A DNA stretch of 64,000 bases, taken from contig OY282605.1 in the NCBI GenBank assembly GCA_958298945.1, positions 25,956,811 to 26,020,810 of the forward strand. Direction: 5' to 3'. The stretch comes from Atherix ibis. Lineage: Eukaryota; Arthropoda; Insecta; Diptera; Athericidae. Below the pieces are notes generated by a model. The model was not told where the DNA came from. It saw nothing but the letters and a program-made list of their open reading frames with translations, and did not search any database. The translations under genes were made by a program, and so were the position numbers. Below are positions 11,245 to 21,197 of the stretch, piece by piece; positions within the stretch are counted from its first letter, which is position 1, and each line of letters opens with the position of its first letter.

Positions 11245-12770
11245 ACATAAAACCACGAGTCGCCTACGATCATAGGGATTGAGTTACGCTCAGTCAACGC
11301 ACCACCATTACTGATAGTTTACAGTCATTAATCAGTTACAAGCTGATTACTCCAATTGTTAGTGCCGAGGCCTATCTAAACCTCTACTGTCATAAGCAGT
11401 GACAGCGCCTGAGATAATTGGCAGTATCTCCCACCAGCGATCAGTAGACCGTACCCGCGATATGGATATCAACCACAGCCGCTACGTTACTGCCTAAGGC
11501 GCCTCACCATTATCGGGCACAGTGTGTCCGACTCCCGTAGTATCAATTTGTGTTTGAAGGGTACTTCGATTTGTACTCCGCTCAATGAGCTACTGTAAGG
11601 AATCTTGTAAATCCCTAGGCACCTTATCCCGACTCTCACCATTCCCCACGATTCTACATGTACCTAGGTCACGCAAATTCCCGTACAGACCATACTCGAT
11701 GAGTAGGTGCTTGGCACTCTCCTCCGCCGCCACACTAGCGCATCTAGCCTCCGCAGCCAGACCACGCCCATGCAGGAACTCATTCATACTGTCCCGTGAG
11801 TAAATACCCAAGGTACAGACCAAATTTAAGTCGATATGCGGACGCAAAGCAAACATCCGAAATAAAGATGCGCGTCCATCTGCCATTCATACTCTCATAT
11901 CATCTACGTTGCCAAATTTTGTACATTCTATTCAGGACCTGGCGTGGACTAAGATCCTGAAACTCTTCATTCATAACCGGACAACCAGCTAGCGGGATAC
12001 CCCACTGTAGACGGTAGTGAATGCTTCCACGCAGCACCTCTAGGTCCCATGGAATTTTTCCCATGAAAACCTGCATCGCCTCGGTTGAAACGGTTCTAAA
12101 TACATTCAAACACGCATACAAAGCCAGTCGCTGAACTGAATTTATGCCTACCCTTGCACACAAAGACGCCCTTGTACAGGACTTTCACCGCTCTGGATCG
12201 AAGTCCCTATTCTTGCGAAATACTCGCAGCAGCATGCCAATCGTACCGGCCACGCGCCCCGTGGATGATGCAAGTGGGGCCAAAAGTTCAGCCTCTCTCC
12301 AACCTTTACTCGAAGGTACCGTACTTCGCGCATTCCATTCAATTTCCCCATTCAGACACCATCTCCATATAGCGGCTTTCCGCTACCTCTACCGTATACC
12401 TACTCCCCTCCTTAATCAAAAGTACAAGATCATCCGCATATGCGATCACACCGCAACCGGTCTCCTCCAACTACATCAAGAGACCGTTCATCATAATATT
12501 CCAGATGGCGGCACCGGCCACAGATCCCTTTGGACGGTCACGCACCATCTGGCTAACAACCCTCCGATGGTACCCGCACACGGCCGCATACCTATCATGA
12601 AAGTAACTTCTCCAAAGAGAAGTTTCTTCACATGAAATCTCCTCAAGCCGTTGAGCCGGAGTTTTCCAGGACGGCGGTCTAAGATAAGGTGAATGAATAG
12701 CCGGTCTGGATAACCACTGAAATTCGTTTCCCCAAGAAAAAACTCGTTCTAAAGTTTAGATTACACCTTG
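11245..12770 (-). mobile_element. R1-clade LINE fragment: RT, C-terminal domain and 3' UTR
   Basis: Minus-strand translation, with frameshifts, follows the R1 order. RPKGSVAGAAIWNIMMNGLL is the RT palm motif (about 12480-12540). AYADDLVLLIKEGSRYTVEV is the catalytic YADD box (about 12429). VRYLRVKVGERLNFWPHL is the R1 LGV..GERL block (about 12300-12330). SVQRLALYACLNVFRTVST and MQVFMGKIPWDLEV form the post-RT region (11980-12140). MNEFLHGRGLAAEARCA and HLLIEYGLYGNLRDLG form the C-terminal Cys/His-like region (11650-11800). The frame ends near 11590. A ~340-bp 3' UTR runs to about 11245. That 3' end is shared with the copies at 12780-13140 and 2560-2825. The 5' half is missing. Confidence 0.85.
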
Positions 12771-12779
12771 TGTATATTC

Positions 12780-13140
12780 TACGAGCGGAGTACAAACCAA
12801 AGTACTCTTAAAACAAAAATGGGTACCACGGGGATTGGGAGCCCCACAGTAGAATATACTGTGCCCGATTGAGGTGAGGCGCCATTTGGCAGCTACGTGG
12901 TATGCATTGTACTGTGCCCGATTGATGTGAGGCGCCATTTGGCAGCTACAAATGTAGCAATGCATTGTACTTATCTCGGGCACTGTCACTGCTAATGACA
13001 GTAGAGGTTTAGATAGTCCTCGGTGGAGAGTCAGCTTGTAACTGATTCTATCTGTTAACTGCCAGTAATGGTGGTGCGTTGATTGAGCGTATCTCGATTC
13101 CTATAGTCGTAGGCGACTCGTGGTCTTATGCGCGGGCAAC
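12780..13140 (+). mobile_element. 5'-truncated R1 3' UTR copy, inverted relative to its neighbour
   Basis: The sequence from gagcggagtacaaa (about 12784) to agtcgtaggcgactcgtgg (about 13124) matches the reverse complement of about 11250-11585. Inside it, a block beginning actgtgcccgattga (12858) is repeated at 12911 with a 53-bp period, ending near 12949. The two R1 copies therefore lie head-to-head with their 3' ends pointing outward. A pair of inverted repeats brackets the RT fragment and could be mistaken for long TIRs. Confidence 0.75.
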
Positions 13141-13624
13141 TTAACCACGTTAAATATTAAACTATAACTATACCTTGTGTATAATAGACTATCTAAACGT
13201 TCAATTTCCACGTTCTGGCATATTTAACAATGTAATATATATGGAAGCACTTAAATAATAAGTATTAAAGTAATAATTTAAATAAAATTTATTACAAATA
13301 AAAATAAATACAAAAACAAGCAACATGATCTATGTTGTATTTAATGTATATACGAGCAAGCACGATGAAATTATGTATAGGTTCGCCAAATTTCACCTTG
13401 TACATTCACGCAACGAACAAAATTAGCGCTTCTACACACAAAGATCGTGCACTCACACGATCAATGTAACATACCGACGAACTGTTCGTAGAGTTAAACG
13501 ATTTGAGAGCGAACTATTGGCAAGAGAAAATCGTTTATTAGACGCACGGTGAAGCTTTAAAAACGTTCGTGGAATAGGTGGGGTTGTTGTGGTGGCGCAT
13601 CCAAGTATCTGCAAAGACCGATTT
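13141..13624. other. Spacer, no gene seen
   Basis: The right part (about 13380-13620) is more GC-rich than average and contains short open stretches, but no motif was recognised. Confidence 0.4.
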
Positions 13625-13992
13625 GACGCGTAAATCCTTTTTTTATTAAGGCCTTTAAGGACTTTTTCATAAAAAATTTAGTGTAAACTTTATTCTGGAC
13701 TGTACTTGTTCCATATTATTATTCATTTTCGATGTTGAAGGCCTTCCTGAAAACGGTTAGGCTTCCCAGACTACTTCTGCACCCTTCCAAAATGCTTTAT
13801 GCCACCGAAAACTTGTGTTCTTGATAAAAATATTCCCTAAAGGCTCGTTGCAGCTTTTGACAAGTCCAATTTTTTGAGTTGATAGCCCATCGTTACTGCA
13901 AATGCCGTTGGCTTGCGGTCAACATGTACGTTAGTATTGCCAGATCAGTCTAAGTAAGATGCCAGTGTTATTATTTTTCTGTCACAGCTCGT
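13625..13992 (-). mobile_element. Mariner remnant, 5' part
   Basis: On the minus strand the outer end reads gctgtgacagaaaaataata (about 13970-13988), the same TIR type as at 2106. Inward, SRTQVF followed after a one-base shift by WHKAFWKGAEVV matches the mariner SRxQVFRWHKAFxEGREEVED block. Stops and shifts are frequent. The catalytic domain is absent. Confidence 0.6.
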
Positions 13993-16900
13993 ATTTTATA
14001 TTTAATATTTAGTTAAGCAATAGTTAGTTAGTGTTTCAAAAAGAACATACCTTATATGTAAGTCTGGATTGATCAAAATTGGTTAAATGATCAAGACAAG
14101 AGCATAAATTTAAAGAAAATCTCTGCAGTCATATATGAAAAATCTGTCAAAACTTTTTTAATTAATACAGATATTAAAAGAAGGAAGATTACAAGCTGAA
14201 TGTACCATGTTATTTACGAATAAAGTAGCAATTGAAGAATTTACAATACTTTGTGTCAGTATGAATTCCTTTTGCAGTTCGGTAGAGCGACTGAAATTGT
14301 TTTTTTCCCTTACATAAATCAAGTCTTACCAAAGTAGTTGTTTCGAATCTTTAATTCTTAATAAAATAGAAATTCCAGACGGTAAGTGTAGGTAATCACA
14401 CCTGTGCTGCTGCTGTACTTTACTATCAATTGTCACCAAACTCTTTGGGTGGATGAAAAAACACTCCGGATTCACACGTGAACGTACATTATTTATGAAC
14501 TCGACTGTTTCGTATCTTATAACAATTCATTGCCATTTGCGGCAAAGAACCATTCGTAGGAATATTGGCTATGATGATCTTATATACGAGTGCCTTAATT
14601 TCTAATGCGGTACATAAAAACACCTCACATTGATATTGGCAGACAGTGAAAAATACCGCGACGGAAAAAAATATCCAAAGTCGATTGTCGTTGTGAAGTA
14701 CTCGTAACACGGTAATGACATTTCAACATGGAACTGGATCAGTAATTATTTAACAATGAATTATTCAGTTGCTGGACTTAAATTGCCAGGAATTTCAGAA
14801 AATCATACCTCAAAGGAATTCTTCACGTGCCGTGAACACAAATCGAAACTGGAATTTAATTTATTCGATCTGGAATCGAACTAAACAAGGAAATAATGAG
14901 TCAACCATAAAAGGATATTAAGTTCTAGTTTATGTACAAACGTTCTTTTGTACAACGAGTATCATAAGATCTGTAAGTTGTGGCCTTTTTCCTAGTATTA
15001 TTTTTTTTAATATCACCCAGTATAGAAATGTACAAGTCACAAAATACATAAAAAAAAGAAAGATTTTTTTAATTAAATTAATTTTAAAATTTTTATAAAA
15101 CTATTTTTTTTTCTTCTAAAATATTTATTTTGAAATCATTTTTAATTTTCTATAAGCCATTTGGTACCAACTAACGGACACCCCGACCTTATTTAACTAT
15201 TTAATCAATAAAATTTTATTTATTCTATTTGAATTTTTTCAAATAAAAATAATAAAATTCATAATTATATTAAACAACAAAGATCTTGAGTCCATAATAA
15301 GTCTCTGAAGAAATTTATTATATTCAAAAGTCATACTGAATATTTATTAGTTATCAAAAATGTTGTCTTTTAAACTAGTTTATAGTAGAGTAATTTATAG
15401 TAATGCATATCAAAAATCTTGTAGAGATAAATATTACGATTTTCGGATTAATTTATGTAGTTTAGTCGTTTTTTATGATATCAGATATGGAAGTGAAAAA
15501 TTTTATTATAGAAAATCGAAACCATTTGGGAAAAAGATTGTAATTCAGTAGTAATTTATTGATTTTGTAATAATTTACAAATTTTACGAAATATCACGCC
15601 AATGTATGCCGTTTGGTCGGGTTCATATGAAATTCCCTTTTTAAGTGAACATCTTTTGACCATAAAATCACAGCGGTAGAAAATTTGTTCAAAGTTAGCT
15701 CGTCCAAACTGGACTGATTGATGACATTTGATCGATCAGTTGACAACATAAATTTGCCTGGACAGCACTCAATTGCGTATAATTTTACCAAAATTGGATC
15801 AATACAAAATGCCTTAAATAAGCGTTGATTGTGCGTGCTCGTAAGACAGAAAATTTCTATACTGATGGATCCTTTTGAATTCCGACAGAGGCAATGGCTT
15901 GTGAACTTTTAGTAAAATGGATGGTAAAATTTTCATCAAATCAAATCAAATCAAATCGTATTGATTTGGATCCGGATCACAACAAATCATCTGTCTCCAT
16001 CGAACATGGAATTAGTGAAGCAGTTACAAATCGTCTGTAAATGCGCATATCTGGAGAATTTCATTCAGCAACAAGTGGCGACTGGTTAAATGTTATTCGA
16101 TTTATTCTGGCCAGTGCAACTATGGTACCTGAAATTATGCTATCGTGTGCGAAAGTATGAAAAACATTTAAAACTTATTCGATGATCTAAACAACCAAAC
16201 GATCCAGCATGTCTTATGGTAATGGGAACAAATTGGCCGTTTGCTACTGCATTAAGAAACTGTATTTATTGGTCTGGTCCATCTATCGTTTATCCAGTAT
16301 GATAGTTTCTCAATTCTTGGGTTGATCACTCAGTTTTGGTGAATTACCTTCAAAGATCTGCAAGTCACTATGACAGCTTGCACCGATGGTACTACAGTAA
16401 ATTTATTCAATCGCGTAGGCATACAAGCACTTGTTCCTGTTGGTTAAGGTAATGGAAGCCAGCAGTTGTACGTACTGTAAAGAGGTACTCGTATGTAGAA
16501 AATCTGAAATTCATATGATGAGATATGTTTGGTGTCTAACATAAAGATACTTCAAAATGAAACTGATGAATAAAACAATAGATGGAATCTTCATCCTAGG
16601 CGCATGCCCGACACTATCTAGACACTTTACTATCGGCCAATCCACGGTATCAGCGATTGTACCATAGACTTTTCAATGATTGGATAATTGGAATTGGAAA
16701 ATAAACACGTGCCAAAATATTTATAAAATCACTTATAAAATATGATAAAATGATAAAAAAAAAATTTAATTTGAAGATTTTACCATCGAAACTTGGTAGT
16801 TTAACCCTATTTCTTTGCACATACACGTAGATTCGTAATCGTTAACAAGGAAGTCCAGTTGTAAGAGAATACAACTTAGTATAAATTTGTTCGTACTTTC

Positions 16901-17194
16901 ATAGTTATTTTATGTCAAGATGTTTAAAGTGTTTTTCAAATAGTCTGTATTAAATTTAAAACTTTTTTTTTGTATAATAGTAACTGAAACATGTGTGATT
17001 GATCAGATAATTTTAGAGTCTAGTTGAAGAACTATTAGAAGGTTGCAGAGCAATTTTTTTTTTATTCTCTGAATTATTCTAGAAATTTAAGAATATTCTT
17101 GGTTCTACGAACTATCTTATTTGAAAATCATACTTTTGCCAACATTATTTCTAAGTAGCAATTAATAGTTAACATTTCGAAGTTTCTCCTTTCA
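13993..17194. other. Possible decayed coding region of unknown origin
   Basis: Several short plus-strand stretches look protein-like despite frequent stops. An ATG frame at 14756-14884 reads MNYSVAGLKLPGISENHTSK and so on for 42 codons. Near 15720-15810 a frame reads DRSVDNINLPGQHSIAYNFT. Near 16040-16150 a frame reads HSATSGDWLNVIRFILASAT, and near 16215-16300 another reads NDPACLMVMGTNWPFATALR. None matches a family I can name. Base composition here is less AT-rich than the flanks. It could be a decayed transposon, a decayed host gene or an endogenised foreign sequence. I cannot choose, and it may also be chance. A (ATCAA)n run lies at 15936-15957. Confidence 0.3.
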
Positions 17195-17345
17195 TAGCTG
17201 GTGTGCTGCAAGGCAGTATCCTCGACACGCTTTTATATACTATAATGTTTACGTATACTACATCCCAACTAATTCTAATAAAAACTGAGATTTTTACATC
17301 CCCTGCAAATATCGAATAAGCTTTCAGTAATTAGAAGAAAAAAAA
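17195..17345 (+). mobile_element. Jockey-clade LINE reverse transcriptase fragment
   Basis: The plus strand reads AGVLQGSILDTLLYTIMFTY, a good match to the conserved AGVPQGSVLGPLLY-x-IYT motif of Jockey-clade reverse transcriptases. Upstream, around 17110-17190, a weak match to the SYLENHTF-type block precedes it. The fragment then decays and runs into an R1 fragment on the opposite strand. Confidence 0.65.
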
Positions 17346-17389
17346 ATAAGGTTTTTTTTCTTCAAAAGTCAAAGTATAGGATTTTAATC

Positions 17390-18330
17390 TACAAAACCAC
17401 CTTACTTGATTACTATTGCCGTCTCAGTTCCTGCTTAACCAAGGGGAATCTTTTTAGGACTCCTGTCAAACATCAGGTCTATCCGTGAGTCAAACATCAG
17501 GTCTATAAATACCATTCAGAACAAGTGCACATTGGGATATTGTCGAATCTTAAGTGATGTTCGAAGCCTGAAAACATCTATGTCCTGTCAACTAATAGAA
17601 TTTATTGTAACCAACCTTACTGTGCCATTGGTCAATCCATGGATCTACCACAGGGCTTTGCCACCGCCATCTGGATTTATGTTTTTCTTCCGTATAAACA
17701 CCACGTTTCTCGGACTTCTGCGGCGGTACAGTCTCTGTCGTGAGTTCGCTAGGATTTCGATCAGCATCATTGCGGTCACAACACACACGGCCTCGTAGGA
17801 CACAGTGCGGAATTCGTAGCCTACCCTTAATGAGCTCCTGCGGTAGACTGATAAACCTTATATATCTAGGTTGATCGAGTCAGCACATTTACCCAAATGG
17901 GTGCAGCATAGAGCAGCGTTGACCTGGCCATTATCTTCAATAGGATTCTTCCATTCTGCTGGTTTCGCCAAAATTCGCCATTGGGCACAACAGTGCCATC
18001 ATTATTCTCGTTGACTTTTCCGCTACTGCGAAACCACAGTTTTGTATCAATCATTATTCCCAGGTACTTCCGCGATGGTACTGAGATCACCTCATGTTCG
18101 CCAATCGTGATCGTAATTTCTACCCATGATGAGCACTGCCTATATTTAACATTCCGACGACCAACTACTAAAAACCAACGGCGAACAAAAGCAATAGATT
18201 GCTCAAAAATAAACTCGCTCGAGAGTGAAGGTCTCAGAAACGAAAATTGATAAAAATTTGGAGCGATTAATAAACAGTCAGCTTCAGGATAATCTATCAA
18301 CGAAGTCTTTTATAAAGAATTCTTTGAAAG
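17390..18330 (-). mobile_element. R1-clade LINE fragment, second lineage
   Basis: A 144-codon minus-strand frame (18300-17866) contains TITIGEHEVISVPSRKYLGI and then MID-x-KLWFR, followed by ARSTLLYAAPIWVN. These are the LGV-MID-x-L and LYAAPIW blocks of R1 reverse transcriptases. A second frame (17786-17592) continues with CCDRNDADRNPSELTTE, W..W, PVVDPWIDQWHSKVGY and LTGH, the R1 C-terminal region. The frames are offset by an indel. The sequence differs enough from the 11.2-12.8 kb copy to be a different R1 lineage. An 18-bp direct repeat (gtcaaacatcaggtctat) occurs near 17465 and 17490. Confidence 0.82.
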
Positions 18331-18480
18331 GACTTAGAGAAAAGTATCGGTCGCGCCAAATTGGACATTGTAAATATTTGGATGCTCCACCATGACAATA
18401 TCTCCTATCACGTGGCCATCTCCATTAACGAGTTTTTGTCACAAAATGGTATTGTTGTAGTTCTTCAAATTATAAATCCC
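18310..18480 (+). mobile_element. Mariner remnant around the second catalytic Asp
   Basis: The plus strand reads LREK then WMLHHDNISYHVAISINEFL, matching mariner W-LHHDNAP-H-A-S-NEFL. The PYSPDLAP box that should follow is not preserved, and a C-rich low-complexity stretch follows. The same mariner lineage (AISINEFL) is present near 42600 and 53480. Confidence 0.65.
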
Positions 18481-19113
18481 CCCCTCCCCCTCACTTCTAT
18501 CTTTCCTTTTTTTATCTAGTTTTTATCTGTGTGAGTTTTTTTTGTTCCCCAAACATCTGAAAGAACATCATCTTGGTACTTTCGAAAGCATCGAAAGGAG
18601 TGCCGCCGATGATCTGACAACCGATTCTAAGCGAAGCCTACTATGAAGAGTAAAAACAACGTCAACGCTAATAAATATTTGGACAAAAGAACTTCTCTTT
18701 TTTTTGTTCAAATTTTTGTAAAAAAAAATAAGTTTTGTATCTTTTCTGCCATATCTCCTAATAGATATAATCGATAAACTACTTAGAGCACTGGAAATCC
18801 GACCATAGCAGACGCTAAAGAATAAACTTTTATTTTTCTTTATTAAAACCAATCCTAACCTACAATATATTAAAACCGATCCGAACCGATACAGTATAAC
18901 AGTTCCTGTTAAATCTAGTTTTTTTCAATCAAAAATCCTTCGAAAAATCCTTTATGCCCTATTCTATATTCGTAGCAAAGTTGCTCGTTATATAAAATTT
19001 CATTTTTTATTGTCATAAATGAAAAAAATATTGCAAACATTTTTGATAAGAGGTTTTAGTGAGCTTATAAATCGAAAATTATTTGCTTTTCTTTAGTAAA
19101 TTTTACTAAATAT
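18481..19113. other. AT-rich spacer, no gene seen
   Basis: It begins with a C/T-rich tract (about 18478-18500) and otherwise shows only A/T runs. A 94-codon minus-strand frame at 18568-18852 has no recognisable motif. Confidence 0.4.
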
Positions 19114-19225
19114 AGGGTATTCCAAACTTCATGCAAGATTTGTATTTTGCGCCATTTGTGGAGTAAAGTATTGCCAACGAAAAAACAAAATGGCGTGACA
19201 GCTGACAGTTTAGTGTTATTAAAAA

Positions 19226-21008
19226 CTTAGATTAAAGAATACCTGGATAGGCCCTTACCGTATATGTATACGCAATTTTGTGTACAAGTTATTTGCCAAG
19301 CGGTGAGAAATGGCAAAAGCGGGATAGCTTTGTGTAGATTTTTTTATATCGACATGACACCCACTGCCATCTAGTTGTCGTAATACATATTTATTAAATT
19401 GCAAAACCATAATTTATATTCATTTTAATTCAGTTATTGAAAACAAAAATACAATTTAAACACTATAATAGGCTATTTTTATTTTTTGTACAATCTTTTG
19501 ATACGAAATGGAATTCTATTTGTTGTTTACTATTCATTTCGTAAATATGAATCAAATATAAAGCGCCTCAATTTTGTAGACTTTCAGAGAGTTTTCAAAC
19601 GCGCCATTTTCCATGAAAGTAGTGACATACCGAAACAGCGGGTTAGCTTTATCATTTCTGAAGTTATTTTTTTGCGGTTCGAAAAGTGTTTGTAAAAGTG
19701 TTATTTCCATCTCTTTAGAAGTATTTACGGAAAAGTAAGTATTTATACATATAGTTATAATATTAATAGGAAGTTTTTATTTCAGGAAATGAAGTGTTTT
19801 GTGAGAAATTGCTACTCATACGAAAAAATGAAAAAACCGAGAATTTCTTTCTTTCGGTACGCTGACATCTTTATTTTTACTAAACAAAATAAGAAAAACT
19901 TTATTTGTGATGTGCCTAAATGGCTTTCAGTGATTTATTTTATCCCAAAAGTGCTCAAAAAGTAAAAAGTTTGGCATTGAATAAATGTAAACAAATCCGA
20001 TGTTGACAGTTCACTGTTTACTATGAAATAGTACAGTGCCGGTGTGTATAAAGTGTGTGTAAGAAAATTTAAGGGACTGAATTTTTTTAATAGTGCAAAA
20101 AATACGTGAATTTCTATTAATTCTTAATTGTAAAAGTAAATGTTACGATCGTATATTTATATGTTAACTTTACAGGTTCCCACAAAATAAATGGTTGCGG
20201 GAAAAGTGGATTGTGGCAGCAACATCCGGTATTCCCAAGAATCGGGACGTTGTGTGCTCGCTCCACTTTCATAGAGCAGACATTAAAGTAGGAGCGAGCA
20301 GGAGCAAATTAGAAAGAACGGCTATTCCTTCCGTATTTTCTATATGGAATAGACACACGGTAAGTTTTAATACTGCACAATTAATAATTGCAAAATTATA
20401 ACACATTGAAATAATTTTTGTAGGAAATCGGGCAACCGCTATCAAATCAGGAAAAGGTTGAAAATGAAACAGTAAGTTGTACGAATATATTTCTATTGTA
20501 CTTTATTTTGTTTCATTTAACATGTGATTTAAAAACAATGGTTGATGTATAATTTTGATTTAAATATTTCTATTTTTTAGGTTCCTAATAGCTCCGCTGA
20601 ATGCGAAGACATGGATGCAGTAAGTAAAGTAAAGTAGATTTTAAGCAATAAATATATTGTATATTATTAATAAATAATATACAGTGAAATAAATAAAATG
20701 AAAATACATAATAAATAAATAAATATTTAAAAAAAAAATACTGTTTTATTGCATATTTACAAAACTAATTCCATCAAACAACAAGACCCGCAATATTAAA
20801 AAATCTGCTTCTTTACGCATAAATGATATCACATGAAAAACGGTTTTAAACGAACTGCTTCAATCGCATACTGAACTTTTCAATTGGCCCCCAATGATCT
20901 ACGCCGTTTCTGTTGTATTGCATGTGTATACGTTCTATGAATGTATTGCCAACAAAATTTGGACAGAATTTTTTTGTAGAGGCCTATCCAGTTCTTCTAT
21001 AATCTAAG
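19226..21008. repeat. Subterminal inverted repeat pair flanking the THAP gene
   Basis: The arms are 19226-19254 and 20980-21008. Both contain cttagatta, agaa and ctggataggcc in the same order once the right arm is reversed. They lie about 110 bp and 190 bp inside the outer repeats. Confidence 0.75.
19789..20637 (+). CDS. Small THAP-domain DNA-binding protein (spliced)
   Basis: Four coding exons are inferred: 19789-19856, 20176-20359, 20424-20471 and 20581 onward. A 5' UTR intron lies at 19735-19785. Every intron starts GT (GTAAGT at four of the five donor-like sites) and every intron that can be closed ends AG. The first two coding exons join in frame to give an 84-residue THAP zinc finger. 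It begins MKCFVRNC and has Cys3, Cys8, Cys50 and His53 (C-x4-C-x41-C-x2-H), the RFP proline, a Trp in EKWIVAA, and AIPSVF in place of the AVPTIF box. An acidic tail follows. If the last donor is unused, the frame ends at a TAG at 20635-20637 (118 aa) just before an AATAAA at 20647; otherwise more exons follow. THAP domains bind DNA in P/Kolobok transposases and in host regulators. The missing catalytic domain suggests a truncated transposase or a small DNA-binding protein. The domain call is strong; the exon model is moderate. Confidence 0.72.
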
Positions 21009-21197
21009 ATTAAAAATTAAGCGCTACACGAAAGAACAATGCGTTTTCAATGTTTAGCAATATTTTAAAAATAATTAAGGTTTAACCGTTTTCAATTTTC
21101 ATAAAAAATATGGTCGGAATAGTTATTTAACTATTGTTAATTCAACAAACATTATGCCCGAGAAACAATTCAACTTGCGTAATATTTGGGACACCCT

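Larger units (their letters stand above)
19114..21197 (+). mobile_element. Candidate DNA transposon unit carrying a THAP-domain gene
   Basis: Two nested pairs of inverted repeats bracket the THAP reading frame. The outer pair starts agggtattccaaa at 19114 and agggtgtcccaaa on the minus strand at 21197; about 19 of the first 27 positions agree. The inner pair is 19226-19254 against 20980-21008, with about 25 of 29 positions agreeing and a core of ctggataggcc. The 2.08-kb span holds the THAP exons and no recognisable DDE or RNase H catalytic domain. Terminal plus subterminal inverted repeats around a THAP protein recall P-element and Kolobok organisation, but superfamily membership is inference. 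No clear target-site duplication is visible at either pair. Confidence 0.5.

Noticed and set aside
11585..12635. Plus-strand frames of 72-163 codons
   Set aside because: They are antisense shadows of the minus-strand R1 reverse transcriptase, whose motifs are clear.
11245..13140. A DNA transposon with ~280-bp TIRs
   Set aside because: The inverted arms are better explained as two oppositely oriented R1 3' ends, since a third copy at 2560-2825 shares the same 3' terminus with a different 5' truncation.
17532..18250. Plus-strand frames of 88-89 codons
   Set aside because: They are antisense to the R1 fragment at 17390-18330.
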